Shown here one piece after another: positions 8,074-17,134 of a DNA stretch of 64,000 bases (its first letter is position 1; each line of letters starts with the position of its first letter). Under the pieces are notes generated by a model, which did no database searches, was not told the origin of the DNA, and saw nothing but the letters and a program-made list of their open reading frames with translations. The position numbers and the translations under genes were made by a program. The stretch is from Candidatus Nitrosopumilus sp. GTDB lineage: Archaea; Thermoproteota; Nitrososphaeria; Nitrososphaerales; Nitrosopumilaceae. The stretch covers positions 1 to 64,000 of the forward strand of contig JAOTTS010000005.1 in assembly GCA_029864335.1 (NCBI GenBank). Reading direction: 5' to 3'.

Positions 8074-9294
8074 TTGTCTGAAGAACATCGTTATGACTTA
8101 GTTGTGGTTGGAGGAGGGCCAGCGGGATCATCGGCTGCGGATGCTGCTGCAAAAAATGGAATTAAAGTGGCCCTAATAGAAAAAGAAAGTTCAATTGCTG
8201 AAACTGTTAGAACAAGTGGAGTCACATGGATTCAAAATATCAAAGAGTTTGGAATTCCAGATGACTGTTTTAATCCAATCAAAAATTTTTCATTTTGTTC
8301 ACCAAACAATGAGGTTACAATTAGTGACTCAGTTCCACGAGCTGCAGTATTAGATGTTAGAAAAACATACCGATGGCTAGCTCAACAAGCCAAGCATTCA
8401 GGGGCAGACATCTTTGTAAAAATTAATGTGAACAATGTAATCAAAAATGAGAGAGGAGATATTGCAGGAGTTAGCGGTATTGGACCAAATGGGAAAATCA
8501 CGTTTCATTCAAAAGTGGTGATTGATGCAAGTGGATTCCCATCTACAGTTTGCAAAGCGATGGGTTTTGTAACTCAATGGAAAAGATTTGGAGCAGGGGC
8601 AGAATATGAGGTAAAAGCAGAAAATGCAGAATCAGACACATGGTGGCTGATGGTAGGCCAACAATACTCACCAGCTGGATATGCCTGGATTTTTCCTTTA
8701 GGAAACAACAGGGTTAGAATTGGGGTAGGCATAGGTAAACCGGAATCAAATGTAGACCCAACTCAAAGACTAAAAGAATTGATGGATTCAAAAATTGGGC
8801 CGATTAAAAGACTAGGAAAAATATCACCAATAGAGTTTCATTACGGATTGATTCCAAATGATGGGTTATCAAGAAAGACGGTATTTAATAACTTGATTTT
8901 AGTTGGAGATTCGGCAGGCCAAGCTAATCCGTTGGTTTTGGAAGGAATAAGATATGCAATAAAATTTGGCAGAGTTGCAGGAAAAGTTGCATCAGATGCA
9001 ATCAGATCAGGAAATACAAACAAAGATGCATTGCGTCCCTATGAAGAAAATTGGAGAAAAGAGATAGAATCAAAAATCAACTCTGCAGGAAAAGTACAGG
9101 ATAGATGGATTGGATTATCTGATGAAGAGTGGGATAAAGAATTAGATATCATTAAAGAATTAAAGCCGGAGGAGTTCATAGATTTTATAAAAGCTGAGTT
9201 TGGATTGTCAAACATGATAAAGTTAGCAACTCACCACCCAAAGCTTGCAGTAAGACAGTTATTCAATCTAGTGAAAGGAAAAAAATCACAATAA
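8074..9294 (+). CDS. FAD-dependent geranylgeranyl reductase family oxidoreductase
   Basis: This 406-aa flavoprotein starts at TTG 8074. The dinucleotide-binding motif VVVGGGPAGSSAA is at about residues 9-21, and a C-terminal FAD motif, LVGDSAGQANPL, is at about 276-287. The family saturates geranylgeranyl chains of archaeal membrane lipids or reduces isoprenoid quinones. The membrane-lipid role is the usual archaeal one, but several paralogues exist in such genomes, so the exact substrate is uncertain. A methyltransferase gene follows two bases after its stop. Confidence 0.85.
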   Translation: MSEEHRYDLVVVGGGPAGSSAADAAAKNGIKVALIEKESSIAETVRTSGVTWIQNIKEFGIPDDCFNPIKNFSFCSPNNEVTISDSVPRAAVLDVRKTYRWLAQQAKHSGADIFVKINVNNVIKNERGDIAGVSGIGPNGKITFHSKVVIDASGFPSTVCKAMGFVTQWKRFGAGAEYEVKAENAESDTWWLMVGQQYSPAGYAWIFPLGNNRVRIGVGIGKPESNVDPTQRLKELMDSKIGPIKRLGKISPIEFHYGLIPNDGLSRKTVFNNLILVGDSAGQANPLVLEGIRYAIKFGRVAGKVASDAIRSGNTNKDALRPYEENWRKEIESKINSAGKVQDRWIGLSDEEWDKELDIIKELKPEEFIDFIKAEFGLSNMIKLATHHPKLAVRQLFNLVKGKKSQ

Positions 9295-9296
9295 AG

Positions 9297-9923
9297 ATGG
9301 ACAAAGTCAGAAAAACATTTGATGAGTGGGCTCAAAATGGAAGAGCAGAATTAATGGAATTAGAGCACGGAAAGAACGTTTCAAAATTTTTGCAAACCAT
9401 ATCATTTGACAAGCCATTTACATTTCTAGATGTAGGGTGTGGAAATGGATGGGTTGTGAAGAAAATTGCCATGAAGAAAAATTGCAGAAAAGCAATAGGT
9501 ATCGACAAAAGCAAAAAAATGATTATTCAGGCTATACAAAAAAAAGGCAGTAAAGAAGAGTATATTCATACAGATATAGAATCAATGAATTACAAAGGAA
9601 GATTTGATTTTGTATTCTCGATGGAATCTCTTTATTATGCAGATTCGATTGAAGTTGCACTGAAAAAAATATTCAAACTGCTAAAGCCAGGAGGAATTTT
9701 TTTCTGCGGCACGGATTTTTATTCTGATAACAAGGCCACTGCCAAATGGGCAAAAATTATGAAAATACAAATGCATTTGCATTCAAAAAAAGAGTGGAAG
9801 GAGTTTTTCAAAAAAACAGGATTCATAGTAAAAACAAAACAAGTCAAAGATCTGGAAAGTAGGAAAAAATGGAAACGTGAATTTGGGACATTGTTTATCA
9901 TAGGCACAAAACCTCAAAAGTAA
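9297..9923 (+). CDS. Class I SAM-dependent methyltransferase
   Basis: This 208-aa enzyme has the Rossmann-type SAM motif FLDVGCGNGWV (about residues 42-52), motif II GIDKSKKMI, and FDFVFSMESLYY as the post-II region. The gene begins two bases after the reductase stop, so the pair is an operon. Methylation of a lipid or quinone that the reductase also handles is a reasonable inference. Confidence 0.82.
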   Translation: MDKVRKTFDEWAQNGRAELMELEHGKNVSKFLQTISFDKPFTFLDVGCGNGWVVKKIAMKKNCRKAIGIDKSKKMIIQAIQKKGSKEEYIHTDIESMNYKGRFDFVFSMESLYYADSIEVALKKIFKLLKPGGIFFCGTDFYSDNKATAKWAKIMKIQMHLHSKKEWKEFFKKTGFIVKTKQVKDLESRKKWKREFGTLFIIGTKPQK

Positions 9924-9955
9924 TACTCAAATTCAATTAAAACATATGTTCATCA

Positions 9956-10237
9956 TGTGAGCTGGAGCACGACATGCTGCTACGGCAGAGGAAACTCCTC
10001 CCTCCAAACAGGAAATGTGATCTGGCGATAGATAATCAGAGATGATTGGCAACGGAGCAGAAAAAAATCCAATATGGCGCACTGTGATGGCAAAACCTGA
10101 GATTTCCATAAAAGGAATGAAAAAAGCCGCCCCACATGGAGCAAGGCCAAACAGAACTTAAAGTTCCTGTACTAGGTTCAGGTAGGCTGCAAAGCGAAAT
10201 ATCGTGAAAACAGAAGGAGGGTTACTCCCAGCACACA
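9956..10237 (+). ncRNA. rnpB: RNase P RNA (archaeal type)
   Basis: A 282-base intergenic transcript with the RNase P conserved core. GAGGAAACTCC near 10001 is the 5' strand of P4 (CR-I). AAGGCCAAACAGA near 10143 resembles CR-IV, and ACAGAAGGAGGGTTACTCCC near 10210 is CR-V. The ends pair as helix P1: TGTGAGCTGG at 9956 with CCAGCACACA at 10228-10237, with one mismatch. It trims the 5' leaders of tRNAs. The exact ends are inferred from P1. Confidence 0.92.
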
Positions 10238-10239
10238 TA

Positions 10240-10255
10240 ATTTTTAATTTTATTT
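10240..10255 (+). terminator. T-rich terminator after RNase P RNA
   Basis: A T-run (aatttttaattttatt) follows helix P1 of the RNase P RNA directly. Archaeal transcription commonly ends at such U-runs without a hairpin. This is inference from composition and position. Confidence 0.45.
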
Positions 10256-10406
10256 CGGGTGGGTTTTAAAAAAAGTGTTATGAGTTTATTGACAATCAAT
10301 AAAAATAGAATGCCCCTTCTGAGCGTGAAAACGTCTTATGACTTATGCTAGTACTGAGGTTGATTTGTTGGAGTGTTTTTAATTATAACAATTGCCTGTA
10401 TATGTT

Positions 10407-11363
10407 ATGAAGAAAGGTGCAATTATTGTAATTGTGGTAGGCATTATTGTAATCGCCGTAATAATTGCAGGAAATAATATAACTCAAAATCAAACAACTG
10501 AATCGATCAGAGTAGATACAACAGTAGAAAGAGCAACTAATTCTTCTCAAATTTCTACAACACCATCACAATCTGTACAGACAACTAAATTCTCTTGTGA
10601 TCCATCATATCCTGATGTGTGTATTGCCTCTTGGCCTCCCAACTTAGATTGCGGAGAGATTTTGTACAGGAATTTCAAAGTTATTGGAGAAGACAAGCAT
10701 GGGTTTGATGGCGACAAGGATGGAATAGGCTGTGAAACGACATCTACCATTCAGCCAACTACATCCACTACTTCCAAGTACTCATCACAAGAGTGTTCTG
10801 GAATTGCGGGATGCATCATAGGAACTGTAACCAGAATAATTGATGGAGATACCATTCATGTTGATAATCAGTCTGTACGATTTTCCTTGGCATCAGCTCC
10901 TGAATTAAAGGGATTTGGAGGAGTAGATTCGAGAAATTTCATCCAAACGATTTGTCCTGTTGGTTCTGAAGTGCTAGTTGATGAAGATGATGGACATATT
11001 TTAGGTAGTTATGGTCGAATGGTTGGAATGATTACTTGTAATGATGTGAATCTCAATGAAGAATTACTTGATGCCAATTTGGGGCATTTGGAAGTGAGAT
11101 TCTGTTCTTCCAGTGAGTTTGCAAATGAGTCTTGGGCTATCAAACATGGATGCATAGCAAATTCAGTTTCTAAATCTGTTGCGCCTGTTCAAGATTTTCA
11201 GATTGATGAAAACAAATGTGATCCTTCATATCCTGATTTCTGTATTCCATCCGGCCCCCCTGACTTGGATTGCAAAGATATTCCACAAAAAAGATTTACA
11301 GTTTTGCCATCAGACCCACACAGATTTGATGGTGACAAGGATGGGATTGGATGTGAATCATAA
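10407..11363 (+). CDS. Secreted or anchored SNase-like protein flanked by two Excalibur-type Ca-binding modules
   Basis: I place the start at ATG 10407, just before a hydrophobic signal/anchor (about residues 4-22), giving 318 aa. After a Ser/Thr-rich linker comes a first Cys-rich module ending FDGDKDGIGCE. A staphylococcal-nuclease-like OB domain follows (GTVTRIIDGDTIHV onwards, about 125-240), and then a second module ending the same way. D-x-D-x-D-G-x-x-C is the Excalibur calcium-binding signature. Some SNase catalytic residues (an Arg-rich loop, and Glu near the second Arg) are hard to recognise, so activity is uncertain. It is probably extracellular. Confidence 0.8.
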   Translation: MKKGAIIVIVVGIIVIAVIIAGNNITQNQTTESIRVDTTVERATNSSQISTTPSQSVQTTKFSCDPSYPDVCIASWPPNLDCGEILYRNFKVIGEDKHGFDGDKDGIGCETTSTIQPTTSTTSKYSSQECSGIAGCIIGTVTRIIDGDTIHVDNQSVRFSLASAPELKGFGGVDSRNFIQTICPVGSEVLVDEDDGHILGSYGRMVGMITCNDVNLNEELLDANLGHLEVRFCSSSEFANESWAIKHGCIANSVSKSVAPVQDFQIDENKCDPSYPDFCIPSGPPDLDCKDIPQKRFTVLPSDPHRFDGDKDGIGCES

Positions 11364-11393
11364 TAATTGATTTTTCATGGCTCTTCAAGGTCA

Positions 11394-11618
11394 GAAAATC
11401 ATTGCAACGTAAAATTTCTTAAAGGCTACAGCCACTCTATCTCAGTAAAAAATTCTAAGATAATTTTAAAAGATAACCAGAAACCATTTTCAAAACCTAC
11501 AACTGAAGAGTGATTTGCCAAGGACATGCCATATGAAAAAATCATTCTTTCAGGTAAAGGGTACATTTCTAATGAAGCATTATCATTACTTTCTCAAAAG
11601 TTTGATAGACTCCTCTAG
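11394..11618 (+). pseudogene. Remnant of a Cas1-like endonuclease/integrase N-terminus
   Basis: One open frame (11394-11618) is interrupted only by TGA at 11511-11513 and has no good start. The translation includes FLKGYSHSISVKN, then KPFSKPTTEE, the stop, and FAKDMPYEKIILSGKGYIS followed by NEALSLLSQ. The pattern of a beta-hairpin, then a segment like KIILSGKGYISxEAxxLLxQ, is what the N-terminal domain of Cas1 (CRISPR or casposon type) looks like. It diverges after LLSQ and has no C-terminal catalytic domain. The identity is from memory of the family, not a search. Confidence 0.5.
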
Positions 11619-11671
11619 CTTGCCTACCATATGATTAAATGAATAATAATTAGAACGTAATTTTAAAAAGT

Positions 11672-13039
11672 CTAGCCCATTGATTGAGCATTCTCTTTAC
11701 AAATCTCTGCTGCACATTCGCATGATGCATCACATAGACAAGAGCCTTGCATCTCACAATCACATTCAGAGCCCATTTCAGCTGATGCTGCACATCCACA
11801 TGCTGCTTCTTGAGTTGAAGGTATAGATGCTTGTGGTGGCGGACTTTGTTGTTGAGGAGCATCATCATAAACACTTCTAGTTTGTTGATAATCAGTCTCA
11901 TCTCGTAATTGTGCCTCACCCCTATTGGTTTGGTAACCACCAGATGACGCACTAGTTTGATAACCAACTAATCTATTAGGATCAATTCCTTGTTGACCAA
12001 TTTTTTCATTTTTGAGGGATCTGTTACTTATAATGAAAAATCCAATTCCTGCAACTGCTGCCATTCCAGCCATTCCATAAACTATCATAATAGGAAAGTC
12101 ACCAGTTGAAGTTGTAGCATATCCTTCTGGAGGAGTTGGAGTAACACCTGCAATTTCAAGACCATCCAAAATATCCAAAGCCCCAAAACCAATCATAGAT
12201 AAGTTAGCCTGATCTGATGATTGTACACTTCTAACAGTATATTTTTGATCAGCATTAACTTCTGCTGTAAATACTCTTTCAACTTGTCGGCCTTCTCTAA
12301 TACTACTTTCACCCATTGTCCAACTGGATACTACAAATCCTGATATTGATTCATCTAATCCAAATGTACCAGCATCTACATTGATACCAGTTGGATCAAA
12401 CAAAAAGTGCCAGTTAGTAAGTGGTTGTTCTAAAATAAAATCGGCATTAATAATTGGTCTATGAAGAACTTGCTCAGCTTGAGTTCCAGCAAAAACAGCA
12501 TAAACTGCTGGCTCTTGGTCTCGTAGCATGTTAATAGGAATATTAATTTCGACACCGTCAATGTTGATTTCGTCATTTACTGTCATTCCTCTCCAGCCCA
12601 AATCAACTAAAGTTCTTTGAGCATCTTTTGTAATTACATAACCAGTAATGGTTCCTTCTATGAGAACCTTATAGTCAATTGATGTATTGATGTTTCTTCC
12701 TTTCAGTAAGAATTCATAAGTCACATTCAAATCGGAAATTTTTGCATGACTTCCATCATTAGATAATTTTTGATTTAGTTTTTTCATCAGATCCTGAACA
12801 CCAGGGTTAGATGAGTCTGCAGTTCCAGAAACAGTCCATTCTTTTCCACGTAATTCATCAAATAGATTGCCACTGTTTGGATATTCAATGAAGACTGTTT
12901 TTAGATAATGCATTGAAAATGGAGATGAATCAGAATTAGGATTAATTCTTGCATCTAATTGTGCGGCCCAAGCAGGACTACTTGTACCAATAACAACTAG
13001 TCCCGCAAGCAAAACTGTTAAAATTACAGCCCTAGACAC
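11672..13039 (-). CDS. Secreted/membrane protein with signal peptide, one TM helix and a Cys-rich cytoplasmic tail
   Basis: GTG start at 13039, 455 aa. There is a signal peptide (about 1-25, ending SPAWA-A), a large extracellular domain (26-325) I do not recognise, one membrane helix (about 331-350, IMIVYGMAGMAAVAGIGFF), and a Gln/Ser-rich tail. The tail ends with nine cysteines in C-x-C pairs (ACGCA, ECDCE, SCLCD, SCECA). That tail could bind metal or form a metallothionein-like cluster. The topology (outside domain, inside tail) is inferred from the signal peptide plus a basic residue cluster after the helix. The gene stands alone, divergent from cofD. Confidence 0.7.
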   Translation of the reverse strand: MSRAVILTVLLAGLVVIGTSSPAWAAQLDARINPNSDSSPFSMHYLKTVFIEYPNSGNLFDELRGKEWTVSGTADSSNPGVQDLMKKLNQKLSNDGSHAKISDLNVTYEFLLKGRNINTSIDYKVLIEGTITGYVITKDAQRTLVDLGWRGMTVNDEINIDGVEINIPINMLRDQEPAVYAVFAGTQAEQVLHRPIINADFILEQPLTNWHFLFDPTGINVDAGTFGLDESISGFVVSSWTMGESSIREGRQVERVFTAEVNADQKYTVRSVQSSDQANLSMIGFGALDILDGLEIAGVTPTPPEGYATTSTGDFPIMIVYGMAGMAAVAGIGFFIISNRSLKNEKIGQQGIDPNRLVGYQTSASSGGYQTNRGEAQLRDETDYQQTRSVYDDAPQQQSPPPQASIPSTQEAACGCAASAEMGSECDCEMQGSCLCDASCECAAEICKENAQSMG

Positions 13040-13155
13040 AAATAAAATTCACAAAATAACGGTAATAAACTTATCCTAATTTTGCTGATCGCAATTTTTT
13101 GAAAAAGTAATATGGAGTAATGTAGCATAACTTGATAGTTTTAGGGGAAAATGGT

Positions 13156-14076
13156 ATGATCACAGTTTTAGCAGGAGGAACAGGTTCAGTCAAATTAGTT
13201 AGAGGACTGGTTGCTCAAGAATCCAAAGTTAATGTAATTAGTAATGTGGGGGACAATTATTGGCTTTATGGACTCTATGTTTGTCCAGATATTGATACTA
13301 TTGTTTATGGTTTAGCAGATTTGCTTGATCAAGAGAGAGGTTGGGGAATGAAGAAGGATACTTTCAACTTTTTACGTCAAATGGAAATTTTTGGAGAAGA
13401 GACATGGTTTAGAGTTGGAGATAGAGATGCTGCAACACATTTGATTAGAACTAATATGTTAAAGAATGGAAAAAATCTAAGTGATATCACTAAATGGATG
13501 TGTGAGAAATTTGCAGTTAGCGCAAACATCATTCCAGTAACTGATAACAGTATAGAAACACGAATAACTACAGACAAAGGAGAATTACACTTACAAGAAT
13601 ATTGGGTTAAACATAGAGGCAAAGATCCTGTTTTAGGAATCCAATATATCGGGGCAGATAAAGCTCGTCCAAATCCAGAAGCAGTAAATGCAATACATGA
13701 TGCAGACATGGTAATTATAGCTCCAGGAAACCCTCTGACATCAATTGGTCCAATGCTTCAGATAAAAGGAATTAGAAAAGAGTTATCAAAGATTAAGAAA
13801 AAAGTTGTTGCAATAAGTCCATTAATTGGAGAAGATGCAATTACCGGTCCTGCAGCAAAATACATGCAAGCAGCAGGAATTGAATCTAATACTTATGGAT
13901 TAGCAAAAATGTATTCAGATGTGTGTTCCAATATCATCTTAGATTCTAAAGATAGACTGCTAACAAAGAAAATTCAGAGTTTAGACATGAGAGTTTTTGA
14001 AACAAAAATCACCATGAAAAATAAATTAGCTGAAGACGCATTAGCGAATTTTATTTTAAAACAAGTACACGTTTAA
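13156..14076 (+). CDS. cofD: 2-phospho-L-lactate transferase (F420 biosynthesis)
   Basis: CofD transfers the phospholactyl (or phosphoenolpyruvyl) group to deazaflavin FO. The start at ATG 13156 gives the typical MITVLAGGTGSVKLVRGL; a TTG 24 bases upstream is less likely. The protein of 306 aa matches the family. Later motifs include SNVGDN, PDIDTIVYGLA and APGNPLTSIGPML. cofC follows with one base between, so these form an operon making F420-0. Confidence 0.95.
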   Translation: MITVLAGGTGSVKLVRGLVAQESKVNVISNVGDNYWLYGLYVCPDIDTIVYGLADLLDQERGWGMKKDTFNFLRQMEIFGEETWFRVGDRDAATHLIRTNMLKNGKNLSDITKWMCEKFAVSANIIPVTDNSIETRITTDKGELHLQEYWVKHRGKDPVLGIQYIGADKARPNPEAVNAIHDADMVIIAPGNPLTSIGPMLQIKGIRKELSKIKKKVVAISPLIGEDAITGPAAKYMQAAGIESNTYGLAKMYSDVCSNIILDSKDRLLTKKIQSLDMRVFETKITMKNKLAEDALANFILKQVHV

Positions 14077-14077
14077 T

Positions 14078-14716
14078 TTGAAAATAGCTGTTATAATTCC
14101 TGTAAAGACTTTCTCTAATGCAAAGACACGTTTAGATTTATCTCCAGAGAAAATAGAAAATTTGTGTGAGGTAATGTTAGAAGAAATTCTACATACAATT
14201 TCAATTTCGCCTCAAATTGATAAAACAGTCATAGTAACAAAAGAAGAAAAGGCAAAAGCGATTGGAAAAAAATTTAATGCAATAGTCTTAATTGATGAAA
14301 AAGAAGAGAGTGTAAATAGTGCAGTTGCAATCGCAGACAAATATCTTTTAGAGAATAATTATGATGCATCAATTGTCTTTCCCCAAGACATCCCATACAT
14401 TAAAACTCAAGATATTGATTTTATGTTAAACTACAAGGCACCTCCAAATTTTGCAATAATTATTCCATCAAGAAGATTTGATGGTACAAATGCTCTTGTA
14501 AGAATGCCAATTGATCTTATGGAAACTCATTACGATGAGGATAGTTACAAAATTCACATGAATACTGCCAAAGAACATACACTAAATGTTGCAATGGTCT
14601 TTGTAAAAAGAATAATGTGGGATGTAGACAATTCAGAAGATTTAAAATTTTTATTAGAACAAAACGAAAAACCACATATTGCTGAACAAATTAAAAAAAT
14701 TCTAGAAATCAATTAA
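14078..14716 (+). CDS. cofC: 2-phospho-L-lactate guanylyltransferase (F420 biosynthesis)
   Basis: 212 aa, TTG start one base after the cofD stop. The nucleotidyltransferase motif IPVKTFSNAKTRLD (residues 7-20) and the FPQDIPYI acidic loop are CofC hallmarks. It activates 2-phospholactate (or PEP) with GTP for CofD. The one-base spacing shows a cofD-cofC operon. The ligase cofE is not in this window. Confidence 0.93.
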   Translation: MKIAVIIPVKTFSNAKTRLDLSPEKIENLCEVMLEEILHTISISPQIDKTVIVTKEEKAKAIGKKFNAIVLIDEKEESVNSAVAIADKYLLENNYDASIVFPQDIPYIKTQDIDFMLNYKAPPNFAIIIPSRRFDGTNALVRMPIDLMETHYDEDSYKIHMNTAKEHTLNVAMVFVKRIMWDVDNSEDLKFLLEQNEKPHIAEQIKKILEIN

Positions 14717-14828
14717 ATTGAAATTATTTTTAAGATCAAAAAATCCAGATTGAGATCATCAACAGACTTATAAACAATAAATTAGAAATTCTTAAATAGT
14801 ATCATAAAAGGTTTTGTGAGATTTAAAG

Positions 14829-15737
14829 ATGGCTAAAAAAATAAATCCAAAAGACAGATGTCCAAGATGTGGACAAGGGTCAGTAGTTACTGATGCCAAC
14901 ACAGGAGAGAATTTTTGTGGAAAGTGTGGATTTGTAATTACAGATAAAGTAGAAGAATCGGGACCAGAATGGAGATCATTTTCAAACGAAGGTGAAAACA
15001 AAAGCCGAGCAGGAGTCCCAACATCACTTGCCATGCACGATATGGGATTAGCCACAATAATCAATCCACAAAATAGAGATGCTACAGGAAAGCCATTAAC
15101 TGCTTCGATGAAAAGTACAATTGAAAGACTAAGGACTTGGGATAGTAGAAGTCAAGTACATGAACCAGTTGATAGAAATTTTAGACAGGCATTCAGTGAA
15201 TTAGACAGATTAAAAGACAAACTTGCAGTAGGAGATGCAGTAATAGAAAAAGCAGCATACATTTACAGAAAAGCACTAGAGAAAGGTCTAGTTCGAGGTC
15301 GTTCCATTTCAGCTTTGATTGCATCAGCACTTTATGCGGCATGCAGAGATACAGAAACACCTAGAACACTAAAAGACATAGGTCATGCAAGTAATATTAA
15401 ACGAAAAGATATCGCAAGATGTTATCGTCTGTTGCTTAGGGAATTGAATTTGAAAATGCCAGTAGTTGATCCAATTAAATGTATTTCAAGAATTGCAAGC
15501 AAGGCAGGTTTATCAGAAAAAACAAAAAGAAAAGCAACAAAAATTTTACAAACTGCAGAAGAGAATAAAATTTCTGCAGGAAAAGATCCAATGGGATTAG
15601 CAGCCGCAGCACTTTATGTAGCATGTGTTACAAACGGAGAAAACAAAACACAAAGAGATGTAGCAGAAGCTGCAGGGGTTACAGAAGTTACTATTAGAAA
15701 TAGATACAAAGGTTTGAAAGTAGCATTAAACCTTTAA
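14829..15737 (+). CDS. tfb: Transcription initiation factor TFB
   Basis: 302 aa, full length. The N-terminal zinc ribbon is C11-P-R-C14 and C30-G-K-C33, followed by the B-finger region (GPEWRSF) and two cyclin-like repeats (about 110-200 and 205-300). It recruits RNA polymerase to TBP-bound promoters and contacts the BRE. Thaumarchaea carry several TFBs; which paralogue this is cannot be told here. Its last 12 bp overlap a convergent protease gene. Confidence 0.96.
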   Translation: MAKKINPKDRCPRCGQGSVVTDANTGENFCGKCGFVITDKVEESGPEWRSFSNEGENKSRAGVPTSLAMHDMGLATIINPQNRDATGKPLTASMKSTIERLRTWDSRSQVHEPVDRNFRQAFSELDRLKDKLAVGDAVIEKAAYIYRKALEKGLVRGRSISALIASALYAACRDTETPRTLKDIGHASNIKRKDIARCYRLLLRELNLKMPVVDPIKCISRIASKAGLSEKTKRKATKILQTAEENKISAGKDPMGLAAAALYVACVTNGENKTQRDVAEAAGVTEVTIRNRYKGLKVALNL

Positions 15738-16715
15738 GATAGATTCTTTTTTAGAGTAAAATCGACTTACGAATAAAATTGAAATAGATATAGCACCAGA
15801 TATCAAAAATAACATTTCCAATGAAGACATTAGTGAATGAGAAAAAGATTCCTGAATGGGGATGTCATTTAATTGTGAAATAAAATTAGCGTATGAAAAA
15901 ATAAAATAATTCATGGCCCAATGAATCAAAAGCGAAGCGACAAACCCATATCTTAGATAAACCCATCCTAAAATAACACCACTGGCAGCAGCTTGAGCAA
16001 ATTTTCCTTCACTCCAAGATTCAGCAAATGCAATATGTGCAAATCCAAAGAAGACACCTACAAATGTAATTAACAAAAGGGCTTTTTTGTAATTGTTGAT
16101 ATGTAGTGAACTAGGAATCCACAAACATTTGATAAAATATTTGAGCGTAGATTTGTGAGAATACATGGCAAATAATGGGATGCCAACCAAAATTAGACGA
16201 AATCCAAATTCTTCAATCAATGGTGCAAGAGAGACATAAAAAAACTGAATCAGATCATTGTCATCAAGAGGAGGAATGGTTACAATACCAAATGCCTCTT
16301 GAATAAAATTAATCAATGCAGAAATTAGGATTAAAATGGAAAACCATTTTGTTATTTCAATCATATAGTTTGATGTAGTGTTAAATTTTCCAAAAGAGAT
16401 TATTGGTGAAAGAGATTTTAAAAATCCATGTTTTGGTCCAAAAATCGCAATTGTAAATAACACAACATAAAAAATCCAGAAAATAACAAATACATCTCCA
16501 ATACTGACATCAAATGATACCTGATACAATTCTGTGTTTTTAAAAAGGGCTAAATACGTGAGAGGGTACTCATAATTGATATCTCCACCAATTTCACTTT
16601 CAAAAACAATGTAAATCCCTATAGGAAATGAAACAAGCAACAACCCAAGAATAACTGATTGTAATCCAGCAAATGGAATTCCAAGGAATTGAAGAATTCT
16701 GTTTGAATTTTCCAA
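15726..16715 (-). CDS. CPBP-family intramembrane metalloprotease (CAAX/ABI type)
   Basis: 329 aa with about eight membrane segments. The family motifs are present: EEFGFR (E168-E169...R172), the FGFAHIAFAE motif near 225 with its His, and a late HWAMNY segment with another conserved His. These build the glutamate/histidine active site within the membrane. The substrate is unknown. The gene lies 6 bp downstream of aIF1 on the same strand. Confidence 0.85.
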   Translation of the reverse strand: MENSNRILQFLGIPFAGLQSVILGLLLVSFPIGIYIVFESEIGGDINYEYPLTYLALFKNTELYQVSFDVSIGDVFVIFWIFYVVLFTIAIFGPKHGFLKSLSPIISFGKFNTTSNYMIEITKWFSILILISALINFIQEAFGIVTIPPLDDNDLIQFFYVSLAPLIEEFGFRLILVGIPLFAMYSHKSTLKYFIKCLWIPSSLHINNYKKALLLITFVGVFFGFAHIAFAESWSEGKFAQAAASGVILGWVYLRYGFVASLLIHWAMNYFIFSYANFISQLNDIPIQESFSHSLMSSLEMLFLISGAISISILFVSRFYSKKESILKV

Positions 16716-16721
16716 TGTATT

Positions 16722-17030
16722 CTAATGTAATTCTATAGTATCAGCAGCAAATCCTAAATTGATCAAAGTGTCTTTGATGCTATCTCTATGATCGCCTTGT
16801 AAGAAGATATAACCTTCTTTGGCAGTTCCGCCACAGGCATATTTATTTTTGAGTTCTTTTGCAACAGTTTCTAAATTATTTAGTTTAGGATCTAATCCCT
16901 CAATCATAGTACCCTTTTTCTTAAATCTTCTAGTTTCTAATCTAATAATAATTTTAGTGCTATCTTTGGCCAGTTCACCGCATGCGCACAAGTCTTCTGG
17001 TAGACCACAAGTATTACAAATTACTGCCAT
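16722..17030 (-). CDS. Translation initiation factor aIF1 (SUI1 family)
   Basis: 102 aa, the usual length. An N-terminal zinc-like CNTCGLPEDLCACGE precedes the SUI1 domain, with the signature CGGTAKEGYIFLQGDHRDSIKDTL (shown in part as GGTAKEG and LQGDHRD). It ensures start-codon selection on the small ribosomal subunit. The CPBP protease gene follows after 6 bp. Confidence 0.93.
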   Translation of the reverse strand: MAVICNTCGLPEDLCACGELAKDSTKIIIRLETRRFKKKGTMIEGLDPKLNNLETVAKELKNKYACGGTAKEGYIFLQGDHRDSIKDTLINLGFAADTIELH

Positions 17031-17134
17031 TCGTTCGAAATAAATTCAATTATACGCACTATTAAGCCTTGTTTGGTTATTCCTTACAAATTAAAAAGAA
17101 ATTGATTTTTTAGATAGAAAATCAAAGAAGAGTA

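Noticed and set aside
11586-11690. Minus-strand frame (SNYYSFNHMVGKLEESIKLLRK) as a gene
   Set aside because: It looks protein-like but has no start codon except a late ATG and overlaps the Cas1-like remnant on the other strand. I note it only as a possible second fragment.
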